Assembly: GCA_029204045.2 (NCBI GenBank)
Contig: CM055076.1
Coordinates: 20,400,269 to 20,464,268, forward strand
Direction of reading: 5' to 3'
From: Tillandsia leiboldiana
Lineage: Eukaryota; Streptophyta; Magnoliopsida; Poales; Bromeliaceae
Length of the DNA stretch: 64,000 nt
Positions within the stretch are counted from its first letter, which is position 1; every line of letters begins with the position of its first letter. The notes under the pieces are model-generated. The model worked only from the letters and a program-made list of their open reading frames with translations. It did not search any database and had not been told where the DNA came from. The translations under genes and the position numbers were made by a program. Of this stretch, positions 22,137 through 33,747 are shown piece after piece.

Positions 22137-22268
22137 CGCGCCCAGTCGTCCGCGACCACCGCGACCACCGCTCTTCGCGACCACCGCGACCACCGTGTCC
22201 ACCGCTCTTCGCGCCCACCACGACCACCGCTCTTCGCGCCCACCGCGACCACCGCTCTTCGCGACCAC
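22137..22268. repeat. 'cgaccaccgctcttcg' tandem repeats in MULE-1 leader
   Basis: A unit of about 15-18 bp (gcgaccaccgctcttcgcg and variants with gcgcccac) repeats about seven times. Frames open across it on both strands only because of the repeat; I call no protein. It probably belongs to the 5' leader of the transposase gene; 22269-22994 looks like an intron or leader without domains. Confidence 0.75.
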
Positions 22269-24768
22269 TGCATTCCGGTACTCTCCCTTTTTTTTTAATT
22301 TTTTTTTATTTTTTATTTGTGATAGATAATGCCTTGCCCTAGTATTTGTGATAGATGATATCTTCCTGTCAATACTTAATTAACTCCACTTTCTCTAGTT
22401 TTGGACACAAACACCAATTCAATCCAAGAATTTAAAATTAATTGAAGTCCAATTGCGATCATATAATCCAAACACCTAAACCTAAAGAACCACAATTTCT
22501 AGATTGTATTCTAGATTGACTGTTTTCAACATAAACACAGGCTAATTGTTTCTTATTTAATGTTGCATCTAGGAGCTATTTTATTCTTGATTAATTTTCA
22601 ACTTAATTGGGGGAGTTATAATGAGTTGAATGCCTCTCCTCGTTTACTGAGTTTAGCTTGAATTGGTCCATTTATCTTATCACCGTCTTCTCAAACTAGA
22701 TTCGGACCTTTTTTTTATCTCTGGAAGGCACTACATGTTTACTGTATTTTGTGATATTAAACATTTAAAAAGTTGGTGGAAATTACAAATCTTGATATTG
22801 ACCGCTTTTGGATGGAAACTCTCTGAATTCGAAGCATACTATATCAAAATAATGAGTTACATTTTCAAAGCATACTATATCAAAATAATTGTTCCCAACT
22901 TTACCCAACACAAAAATATAGTTGACTTGGATCTGCTCCCTTAGCTCAAACTGACGAATGTTATATTATTTATTGTTATTTTTAGTACGTCAGTATGTCT
23001 GGTGAATGTGTTCCGTTTTATATTCATTGGGACGGAAATTTAGTCGTGAACAATAATATACCACAATACATTGGTGGCTATAAAGAACTGATTGGAATTC
23101 GCCGCGACATCAAATTTCGGGATTTCAAAGCAGAAATATACAAAGTCACTAATTATGATCGAGCGGAGTTCCGTCTACGCATAACAGTTCGATGTCCAAT
23201 AGGACATAATGAATGGAAATTACTTAACATATCAAGTGATCATGGGATTGTAGGCGTGATGAGTTTTTTCCCATTTCATGGTTGCATAAAAGTATACGTA
23301 GAGAAGCAAGTGTTGACTACACGTGACCGTCCAACCTCAGTTTACCAAAGAGATTATGTCGATCTTGAACGAATTCGTACATCAAGGTATAAAAATTTAT
23401 TTAACTAAATTTTGAATTTCAATCTTTGTCCTTTATTAGTATAGGTGCGGAAAATGGATAATTTAGACTTTATAAGTATTGCAGAGTGTCTGAAGTCCTA
23501 TGTGTGCCAGTGAGTACATCATTACCATATATTACTGTGGATCCATCTTTATTCGGTGGAGTTGATGAGCGGTAAGTGATTATATGATTTAATTACATAA
23601 AATCTTAATAGATTCGAATAGTTAATCATAAATACCTTTGCAGGTCAACTATCCATCATAATCTATATGAAGGTCCATCATCTAGTAATTGAGAATGTAC
23701 TGATGTGAGAAATATAAATGAAAATGAGGTTGTAATGGAAAGTGATAATGAGCAAATAAATAGAAGTGACGATGAGCATGTAAGTGAAACTGATATGGAC
23801 TTTACAGATGATGATAGTGATGATATCCCACAATCTATTGATTTTGATCATGATGGCGGTTTGAATTCTCTCACATGCGCCATTCAAGATGAAGGGATTG
23901 AATGGATTGAAAATTCATTTTCAAACAACGATGATGTGGAGGACCCGGTAAAATTTGAAGAATTTGAAGATCGCCGACAGCGTTTTTTACTGGGTAATGA
24001 ATTAATTCATCAAACCGTTGTTGAACAAAACATTGAACAAGGTCCTCCGAGTGATGATCAATAGAAAGATCGAGTATTTTCTGACAATACGTCCTTGGTG
24101 AATGCTTTGGATCGATGGCACATTGAACATAATGTGCAACTTAGAGTTGTTAAATCAAATACAACTAGATATACTGTGAGATGTTTGGTCAATTCTTGCC
24201 CATGGAGATTACATGCCTCTCGACCCAAAGGTTCATCATATTTTAAAGTAAGGACTTATGCAGGACAACATACATGCATGATTCCTATTTTGAATACAAT
24301 GCATCGGAATTGTACATCTTCTTTTATATGTCAACATATACTACCCACAATGAAGGCAAGGCTTGCTATGAGTCCTATAGAAGTTCAAACCAGAGTTCGG
24401 AGTGAGTTCCACGTTACCATTTCATATAGTAAGGCTTGGCGGGTACGGAATAAAGCATTACAAATTATATATGGTAGTTGGGAGCAATCATATTGTGACC
24501 TTCCTCGATATTTCTCAATGTTAGAAACAACAAATTCCGGAACTATTACCAAGATTGAAACTACAAGAGTGACGAGTACTTCAAGAATGTTTGCACACGC
24601 CTTTTGGGCTTTTGGACCCTCGATTCATGGTTGGTCGTATTGTCGGCCAATACTTAGTATCGATGCCACACACTTGTATGGAAAATATGGAGGCCATGCA
24701 TTAATTGCCACAGGTGTTGATGGCAATGGTGGTTTGTACCCGCTAGCATTCGCAATATGCGAGGGGGA

Positions 24769-24773
24769 GAATA
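24769..24773. repeat. Target duplication of Gypsy-1 (left, gaata)
   Basis: The right copy at 37811-37815 reads gaatg, one mismatch. Joining the flanks with a single copy keeps the transposase reading frame, which supports these exact boundaries. Confidence 0.85.
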
Positions 24774-27700
24774 TGTGGTGACCCGGATCTCTGCAGGGCT
24801 TCTACAGTGTGACTGGCAGCTTCTAGAGGCCTATGTGGCATGTCGGCGGTGTTTGTGCGCCAATTTGGACACAAGTGATGGACTCCGGGCTTAAATGGAT
24901 CGCGTGGGTAATCGGAAGACCCCGTCGGATGTTTAGAGGTGGTTTTGCGCAAAACGGATATCAAATTTAGACTCAGCGCGAAATTCGGATTAAAAACACC
25001 TTTTCGGATGCCTTCGGCAATTTTTAGGAATGGAATTTGGCAAATCGGACACCGGATTTGGACTCAGCATGCGAAAACGGTAAAAATGGACTATTTATTT
25101 GTATTTTTCGGAGCCCGGATTCGAAAACACGGTTTTCGAGGCAAGGATCACTGTTCCGGCGGCCGGGGGCAGCGCCGGCGGCGGCGGGCAGCGGCGGAGT
25201 GCGGCGGCGCGGGCTCGGGCAGGCGGCGGGCGCGGGCTCGGGCAGGCGCGCGGTCCACGGGACCGGCGTGCACCGGAGGGAGGACACGTGGCGGCTTCCC
25301 GTTGGACGGTTCACGAGTCGCGGTTTACGGAGCGGTGCGGGGTGTATGGTGCACCGGGGGCGGACACGTGGCATATGGCTTTTGGTTCGGTGCATCGGCT
25401 TGCGTGCACCGGGCGCAGCAGGCAGAGGGCTTGACACGTGGCGCATCCCCATTGGTCGGGGTACTGTGCGGGGCAGGTGGGCAGGTGGCGCGACGTGCGT
25501 GGGGCAGGCACGGTCGGCGCCACGTGGCGCGACCGCAGTGGTCAGCGCCGCTGTGCGCTGTGCGGCGTGCCACGTGGCAGGTGGGGATTGGTGGTTTTCG
25601 GTGTTTCCTGTTATGGGGATACGGATGGCATTTTTCGAAATGTTTTTTTTGGTTATGGCTCTTTGATGCAATCTGAGAAGGGTTCAATGGGGGATTTCGA
25701 CCCCTTCGAGCCCTCTGCTCGAAGGGGGATGAGAAGGAGAAATCTTCTCCAAGAAGAGAGGTATGCACCTGTTGATTTTCGGATTTTTCGACGGCACGCA
25801 TTTCGAGATTTCCATTTTACCGGGGCAGCGCGACGTTTCTTCTTCGGTGTTTTTCTCCGTCGCATTTCGGTGCACGAGCTCCCCCAGCCTACTCCGACAA
25901 CCTTTTTCAGTGATTTTTGTGCCGCTGGCTTCACGACAGGTAGGGCTTCAACTATTTTGTTTTGAGCTTCCCCTTTTTCCGAGCTTTTCTTGGAGTTTTT
26001 CGAGTTTCTCTTTGACCCATTTTCTATTGCGGAGTATTTGGACAACACCCTGGTATTTCGGCGATATCTCCGCGTACAGGCTTCGGATTGAGGCGTGCCA
26101 ATAGTCGTTTTGTATCTACAGATCGCAAGGAGTATGCTGGTATTATTCTTGGATTTTTATGAGCTTTCCCCGAAGGTGAAAATCCCACTTTTTAGACAAA
26201 GTGTTACAGATTTTTGGTACTTGGGATTTTTAGAGGTGGTCACCTTGCCGATTTTGTATCTTGGCCTACAGGTGTCGGATTTGGACGTGCGAGTACTTAT
26301 TTTGACCGGCTCGACGCGACGAACGCAACGGTTATTTTCTCGGATTTTTCTGAGTTCATCTGGCAGGTGAGATTTAGCCTTTTTCAGGGCTGGTTGTTGG
26401 ACTGCGGCGTGATACATATATTTTGGATTAATTGTACACCGTTTGGTTTATAATTGCAGTTCTGGGTGTTTTGCGTGGAAAAAGGGGTATTGGACAGCGA
26501 GGAGGTTTTTACAGCTGTGGATTGCGTATTTCCAAGTGGGTGGTTGCTTTATCCTTCTTTTCTGACATACCCACTAGGAATATTAGAGAGATCCTCTCTA
26601 GTGGACATATTGAATGGTCACCTAATGGACATGCATGCTTAACTAAAATAATTATGAGCCTATCATATGGAAAACACAATAGTGGAAACCTGATAGTGGT
26701 TGGGACTTATACATGCTTATATGGATATAATATCGGCATTTAACTTTGCATGGGGGATTTACTTTCATGTTGGGATATTATGAAACGTCTTGTGGGAGGG
26801 TACCACTTGAGAATCTTTTGGACAGGCATAGATGGATGATTTATGTGAGAGTGATTAGCAGATTATAGACATGTGTGGTTGGATTATGATTTTAGCATGA
26901 CGATTATATCCAGGCGAAGCTATTAATTGACACACATGTGGAACCACTTTTGGCACACTTTCTTCTATCTCTCATGAGGACATAGGCTGGCTTATGTGGA
27001 CATCTAGTTAGGCCATTTATTATTACTACACTATATGTTGGGACTTGATTTAGGAGAAATCCTGTTTGTTTCTTCTCTCCCTATTCTGTAGTCAGGTGGC
27101 TATTTGTTGCTCGGGTTTAAGCAGGGGTTGGAATAGTGTAGCCGGGGCCTGAATTTTAGCTTCTGGGGTATTGCGGCTACCGCGGATAGTAGGCGGTTGA
27201 CCGGATGCCGGATGTGGGACATGATTGTGATTATGGGTGTTGTTGTGAACCCCTTTCTTTTGATTACCCGCTAGGCATTGGAGTAGCTTCTATGATTAAA
27301 AGGCTAAATGCACTTTATAGGTGACAATGGCAGGCTTAATTGAGATTAAAACAGATACTGCCAGAACTTGCCTCAATGGGGGTTATAATTATAGAGCGGT
27401 AACATCATGTTAAAAGATAAGGCTAATTAATAAATTGTGGGCTTTGGGCATGCAGTATAGATAGGCACAGGCTATCTCTTATTTACTATTCTTATACAAT
27501 TATCAGCATGCTCTAGCAAGGTAAAAATATATCGATATCTGTTTTATTTTATATCATCTTGGAACATTTGTATGCTTGTATGGTCACCTAGATAGGCCAC
27601 CTTTTTCTGCTACACTATCATCCTGGAATTGACATAGGAGAAACCTTTTTATTATTCTTTTCTCCTTTCATTTGAGGCTCAGGGTATTTGCAGCTCGTAC

Positions 27701-28807
27701 GCGAGCAGGGGGATTGGGATAGTGTAGTCAGGTTCTTGGGTTTTAGGATAGGCAGGGCTTGATGGCAGGGTATTGCGGCAACCACGAACATTGGGCGGTT
27801 GACCGGAGGTTGCTTATGCATCAGATTGGGTATCAGGTCTCTAGTAGATGGAGTTTCCCACTATTTGTTTATCTTGCATCAGGTTGAGATCGGGTCTTTC
27901 TTTAGTGGATGGGTTTTCCTACTTTGATCAGAGTCATGATCCAGTCCTGCTGATTTACGATACTTATGTTACTGGATACTGAGATACTTTACTCGTGTGG
28001 GTCGCTCCCCTCGAGTGCCACTCCGGAGTGCGCGGCAGACAGGCTTTGAGTCCTTGAGACTCCTTTTCCCTATCGGTGTTGTGCGTTGGCCAGCATACCC
28101 GATTTGGCAGGCACAGCAGGCAATACCAGTGTTTACTGGTGGTCAGATTAGGTTTATTCAGGTAGGCATTTATATTCTGATGCATACATTCAGCTATTCT
28201 TTTAGCTCAGTATTTAGAGGCATACTAGTGGTAGCTTTTCAGCAGTAGTCATATTCATAACATACCACCTTTATTTCTTTTGCCTCTGGTAGACCTAGTG
28301 GGCGTGTCAGAGTTTGAGGTTTTACCCCCTAGGGGAGGCTACTGGTTTACTAGTAGTTCTCACCCCCATTCTTCTTTTCTCCTTTTCGTCTCCCTTGTTT
28401 TGTAGTGTCTTCTGCGGGTGCTACTCGGCTTACAGTGGCGGGTCGAGGAGAGAGGACGGCTGAGTAGATAGATCTCGAGGCAGGATGAGCATGTTAGCCG
28501 GACTGTTGGTGTACCCATGTTTCCTCTGACGGTTGTACTTTACTTTTGGGACTGGCTTTTGCCAGCAGGTTGTATTTTTTTTTGGTGAACTGGGAGAGAC
28601 AGATGTATCATTATTACAGATGTGTTGTATTTTATTTCCAGCTTCAGTCTGAGATGTATTAGTTTTTAGTTCAGCTCTGTTTTATGCTCATTATTGTTAT
28701 TTCTTATATCTGAGCAGGTTACTGGCGCTTTGTGTACACGGAAAATACCATGTGCACGGCGGATCTGTAGACGGGCCCGGATTATGGTTTACACTCGAGG
28801 CGTGACA
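24774..28807 (+). repeat. Gypsy-1 5' LTR
   Basis: It is 4034 bp. It includes a GC-rich block (25140-25580) with five CACGTG cores, a less GC-rich middle, and an internal degenerate duplication about 600 bp apart (compare 27050-27230 with 27615-27810: 'taggagaaa', 'ggtattgcgg', 'ggcggttgaccgga'). Open frames in it (for example 24939-25676 and 25037-25666) are GC-rich LTR sequence repeated in the other LTR; I see no protein family. Confidence 0.93.
25285..25576 (+). promoter_or_regulatory. Cluster of five CACGTG (G-box/ABRE-like) sites in Gypsy-1 5' LTR
   Basis: CACGTG occurs at 25285, 25365, 25435, 25521 and 25571, each followed by GC (cacgtggc), the core used by plant bZIP and bHLH regulators and in abscisic-acid response elements. 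All five are also in the 3' LTR (from 34286). No clear TATA box follows in this family; the related Gypsy-2 LTR has one. Confidence 0.6.
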
Positions 28808-28813
28808 GATTAG

Positions 28814-28826
28814 GTTGGTATCAGAG
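28814..28826 (+). other. Gypsy-1 primer-binding site
   Basis: 'ttggtatcagagc', tRNA-Met type, six bases after the LTR end. Confidence 0.9.
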
Positions 28827-30133
28827 CTTAGGGATAGGTCAGTTGGGACTTAGGAAACCCTAGGCTTTTGGCGGACCCTGGGATGATAGGGCGCGAGGGA
28901 CGCGACATTTTGCGAAAGTTGGCGATTTATTTGTTTGACTCTTCCTGTGAGTGAAGAGGGATCGACATATTCTATTTCTGTGGGACAGTTATGTTGGCTG
29001 TAGACAACATAAGGTTACAGAAATAGAGGGATGTCTTTGACTTTCGCTAGATTGGGTCGAGTGTTTGGGGTGTGCTGATTTGCGGTTTGTCGTGGCGAGC
29101 GGTGTCTCCCCGACGTTGGGCCCTGACTCGGGTGCACTTTGGTGTAGCAGTTGGGTCTAAGCTAGTTGTTTCAGGCCGGATACCAGATTGGAGTCTGAGA
29201 CCTCCGGACCCGAAGGGTAGGAGTGTTTGAGGCAGATCAGCGGCGGTGTGGACAGCGGAGCAGTGACACAGTTGTCGGAGCGGCGCAGTGGCACCGTTGC
29301 CGGGATATCGAGTAGCCCCCTCCGTGCCAATGTTAGCGCCGAGGCGCCGAGGCAGGGTGGATAGTTGACAGCTGATGAGCTATGGGACACCAATGATCAG
29401 TTGAGCCAGTTTCGGCAGATGAACTACCCCGATTCATAGGATTAAGTTTGGAGCCTCTTGGGGTAGAATCGTGGTTGGTGGTGATGGAGAGACTACTTGA
29501 AAGCCTCCTGGTGTCAAAAGGTTTACGCAGTTGTCGAACTGCGCGCTCTATGATTTGAGGGACGAGGCGCATAGGATATGCGTGACTGAGAGTGGATTGC
29601 GCTAGGATACCCTTCCGTTTATTCGGTCCCTCTTTTGCAGGTTTTGGATTTTGGGGTGCTTCGATAGTGTAGGCATGGTGTTTGGAGCTGGCGCTGCAGT
29701 CCCTTTGGATGGGGATCTGTTGCTAGAGGCGAGTTCTGGATAGAGGCGCTTGATGCTAGATGAGGGAGGACAGATTGGCCGGCAGTGGCACTCCCGATTT
29801 TTCCTCGGTATAGTGGATTTCTGAGACGTCAGAGGTTGGGTGGACCCCGATGGCAGCATCAGCCTCTTTATCAGAGTGGCGCAGCGGTAGCGTGGATTGG
29901 CTGTCTGCGAAAGACCATATTCGTCGCCTCAGTGTGAGCAGGGACAGAGGTCATGCTCCCTTTGTGATTGGTCAAGGTATATTCTGGCAGACTGAGCGAC
30001 AACCGCTTGCATTGAGTGGATGAGATTGTGTCGCCTGGTTGGAGGGCGCCATGGTAGTGGATTGGGTTGTCGCAGGTGTGATTGCATCACCGCAGTCGGA
30101 ATAGGTGCACTTTGCTTTCCTGCATGGACTAGA
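28827..30133 (+). pseudogene. Decayed gag region of Gypsy-1
   Basis: No long frame survives. Short patches around 29440-29660 read like a gag core with stops and frameshifts, and the whole stretch aligns in reverse with 53830-55300 of Gypsy-2 (for example 'cgaggcgcataggatatgcg' against 'cgcctcgtccctcg' and flanking text). The product would have been the capsid-like protein. Confidence 0.5.
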
Positions 30134-30138
30134 GGTAG

Positions 30139-32914
30139 TGTCATACCCCGAAACTGCTACCAATTTGGCATGGTTCGGGCGCGCTGAACAGACGCCGAAC
30201 GGACAGAACCTCCCCTGTCCGCCCAAGGCTAAGCGACAAGATCATGTACAAGAATCACCCAGGAATTAATTCTAGATATACACAATCACAACGAGAGCAC
30301 AACCAGTGCTAACAAGAACATAAGAGCAAGGTACGAGTATATAAAAGTAAACATACAAGTAACAAAAGAGAGAAACTCTATCTATTACAACCATTCCATT
30401 CGAGTATATGAATAATACATAGATCACATCCAAAACGTCCTCACCCTATACAACATCTACTCTCAAAATGTAAAGACAAGGTGACAAGAGCTATAGATGT
30501 AGGGAGGCTGCTATCAACGCCTCTAGGGCGCCAAGCCCTTACCGCGATCCTCGCCGGGAGTACCTGTACTCGGCCCTGTAATAATAGTGGGGTGAGAACT
30601 ATGGTCCATAGTTCCCAGTGGGTCCGGCCACCGACTCCACCGGTCTTCCCACTAGGTCCAAGAGGGCAAAAGCAGATAGATAGATAGATATATCTGAAAA
30701 CTGTAAATGCAGTAAATAACTACACTACTATGCCCAACACGGAAAAACATGTATGCATGCTCAGGGGAGAGATATCCAAATATATCACTATGTCCAAGAA
30801 GTACTATTTCATACTTGTTCTCTAACTCATTTTCAAGAAGTGTGGTTTTTAACACTTCATCTCAAATCTCACGGCACACCCGAAGGTTGCCCACGACTCA
30901 CTATCACGACGAGGGAGACTATGTCTCAACCTACCAATCGAACGCGTCTGCGGGACCCTACCGTCCCTCGGGGTGGCGTGCCCCGTGACCAACTCCGGAG
31001 TAGGCGGCCGTAGAGGAGCGACCTCCACCAGCCAAAGACAGACTATGAGCATGATCCAATCCTCTCCACACGAGGATACCCTATCTATAAGGCTAATGGC
31101 AACTGAGATCCCTATAGATAATACACAACCTATGTCTCACATGTGTCACGATAGGTTTACCTACACTACCTTTCATATGCCACTCGTTCATTTATTGTGT
31201 GGTGTTCACAATTTCTACATATATGCCACTCGTCATCAATTGTCGACTCACAAGTCCAACACCCAATCCGCACTATAGGATTCCTCGGTATCGACCCAAT
31301 CTTTCCCAATCCAACATATTAGCATAACATTTGCTAAATATCTATATCAACCGGAAAGTATAAAGATGGCAATACATACTATCCTACAATGCAATGGTGC
31401 GATATGCAATAGTGTAAGTGGCTAAGACATAGGGAGAAGCCCAACGGCTTCGGTAAGAGCACCACCCACCTCGGGTCCTTGGCTCGGCTCGGCTCTCCAA
31501 AAAAAATCTACGGGAGCATCGGTCTCGATCACAAGGGTCACCTCAAGTCGGATGTCCTAAACAAGTCCAAAACGGCCTATTAATAACCTCCAAGCACTAT
31601 GCTTAGTGTTTTCACGTGCGCGCAAAAGCGCCGACGAAAGACGACGAACTTCCACGATTTGTGGTCTGGATCGTCAAGGGTTTACCCAAAACCCCTCCAT
31701 GATGGAAGGATTCCATTTAAATCCCCCACCAAAATTTCTCTTTTTGCCTCAAAAGTCCTAGAGCGCGTATTTCGGCTATAACTTTTCGGCCGCTCGACGG
31801 AATGTCGATCCGTCTTCGCCAACACGTTTCTTTACATAGTAATTGAGTTTCCATGGGTTCAAATGAGATCAATCCCATGAAAATCCAAAAACTCCTCTTT
31901 TAACCTTAGGTTTCATTTACACATTCATCACGATTTCTCCACGATTTTCGCCGATTTCTTCGACAAGAATTCTTCTAAGATCATATAGATTATAGATCAA
32001 AAAAGATATGGCAAAAATCAAATTTATCTTCCGCGAAACTCACCTCAAAAAGCCGTGATTTCGAGCTTTTCTTGGTTCAAGAGCTTGCCCTCGCTCGCCT
32101 TAGGCTTCCCGCAAATCGCTCCGCGATTTAGTGCACATTGGAGCAAGAATATTTAGAGAGAGAGAGTGAGTGGAGAAGGTCAGAGAGAGAGCTCTCCATG
32201 GAGGTGCTCCTGGTGCTTGCGTGCGGGTGGAGAAGAAGAAGAAAGGGGAAAGTGGTCATTTTATGCATAAAGGACCCCCCCCCACAATAGTGCTAATTTA
32301 CTATTTAGTCCAATTTTTTATCTGATACTTGCCTGCGGAACCCTTCTGGATGTCCGTTTGTGCTCAAATTTGACGGGCAGACTCAATTTACCTTAATTTA
32401 TCGTGGGTTATCTTAACTTTTCAGTTTGGACCATTTCTGGGTCACCGAAAACTGCGTCGGACTATAATCTCTAACAGATAGCAGTTCGATTTTATTCTTC
32501 ACCTTCCGGGTATCAAAATGGGCCGAAACTTTAAATCTAGCCCCATAAAAATAATGCTGACTCATTCCCCAGTTTCCGAAATTTTCTGACACTGTGCATT
32601 TTCTGCTAATTTATCTGCCCCGTCTCTCACAGAAAATATTAAATCTTCTGTTTTCGCTCCGATTTCGGCGCATGTCATTTCCAACCTATATTTTGCTTCT
32701 ATGAGTCCAATAAAAATAGTATCTTACACTATTTTTATTTATTTTTATTTATATAATAATTTTTCTGACTTACTATATCCTACCGTAACCTCTATATGGT
32801 ATTTAAAAGTTGAATTTGCACATTTTACCTATGGTTAATTAGGATTTCTTTGAATTAATTGGGCATATTCTACTTAATGTCTAACTTCTACTTTTAGAAG
32901 TTCGGTATCCTACA
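30139..32914 (-). mobile_element. Solo LTR inside Gypsy-1
   Basis: It begins tgtcataccccgaa and ends ggtatcctaca; 'ggtag' flanks both sides (30134-30138 and 32915-32919). Gypsy-2 carries the empty site at 53811-53835 (minus-strand 'gactagaggtagagttgc'), which proves the insertion and its exact edges. On the minus strand it ends 'ttcggggtatgaca', so it is probably a Gypsy-type LTR in reverse orientation. It holds a short (GATA)n tract at about 30674-30690 and a C run near 32274. No gene is called inside. Confidence 0.93.
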
Positions 32915-32919
32915 GGTAG

Positions 32920-33292
32920 AGTCGTTACCACATGCACTTGAGGTACAGGTTACTGTTGGTATTGTGCAGGTGGGGAAGGCTTGTTGATTATGTCCAATAC
33001 AGTTGAGACCGCGAGCTATACCAGCAGACTTATGGGCATTTGTGGCAATTTGGTGTTTGACCCAGTGCTTGGGTTTGGCTGGCACAGTGCCACAGGATGT
33101 TTGACTGCGGAGAAAAATGACTTTGATCTTCTGCGAGGCAGACAATGGGAGGCTTGTTTGCTGAGACTGCTAGGGCATACAGGTTACAGCGACAGTGTGA
33201 GAGGTGCCTACGGCGGCACCGGGACTCAAGGATATCCCTATTGCCCGTGAGATCCCGAGTGTGAGTCCCCCGAGCCGAGTGAGAACCCCTGC
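32920..33292 (+). pseudogene. Remnant of protease/RT boundary in Gypsy-1
   Basis: Text such as 'ggcaccgggactcaaggata' followed by 'ttgcccgtgagatcccgagt' aligns with the Gypsy-2 segment just before its RT remnant. The RT is then missing: the sequence jumps at about 33295 to the part corresponding to 52380 of Gypsy-2. No readable protein is left. Confidence 0.5.
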
Positions 33293-33734
33293 TTGTTAGG
33301 GCCCCTTTCCTGTGCGGATGCTTGTGTGGACGTGTTTCGGGTCGCTCTGGTTGAGTTGGCACTAGGGGTAGGTGATTTTAGTGCGTGTTGCACTGGCTGT
33401 TCGTTCTTTTCCCCCAGTCTTTTGTTGGAGTCCCTGAGGTTTTCTGCGTCTCAGCTCAGGAGTGTTTTGTTTGTGGACACCTCGCCCGTGATTGACTCGT
33501 TTCTTTTGAGATCTGTGAGAGTTGGAGTACGAGGGACGCCCGTTGCGAATCCTGGCTCGTGAGATGAGAGAATTACGCAATTGGGCCATGCCATACTGAT
33601 TGTTGTTGTTGCTGAGGAGTAATCACGGGGAGTGATAGGCGACTTGGGAGCGGGAGACGGCGGTGTTGAGTACTCACCCCTGGTTTCTGAGACTCCTTGG
33701 GAGTTGCTGTAGTTTCGAGGACGAAACTTTCTTT

Positions 33735-33747
33735 TAGTGGGGGAGGA
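33735..33747 (+). other. Gypsy-1 polypurine tract
   Basis: 'tagtgggggagga' directly precedes the 3' LTR. The upstream 'tttcgaggacgaaac' is typical of the 3' end of plant Ty3/Gypsy interiors. Confidence 0.85.

Noticed and set aside
21944..22342. Six overlapping frames across the CT tract and 'cgaccaccg' repeats
   Set aside because: Shadow frames of simple repeats; the first recognisable protein starts at 22995.
24939..25965. Overlapping frames of 150-250 codons at the start of the Gypsy-1 LTRs (also 33913-35092)
   Set aside because: They lie in non-coding LTR sequence, occur in several frames and both strands, and repeat in both LTRs; this is GC-rich openness, not a gene.
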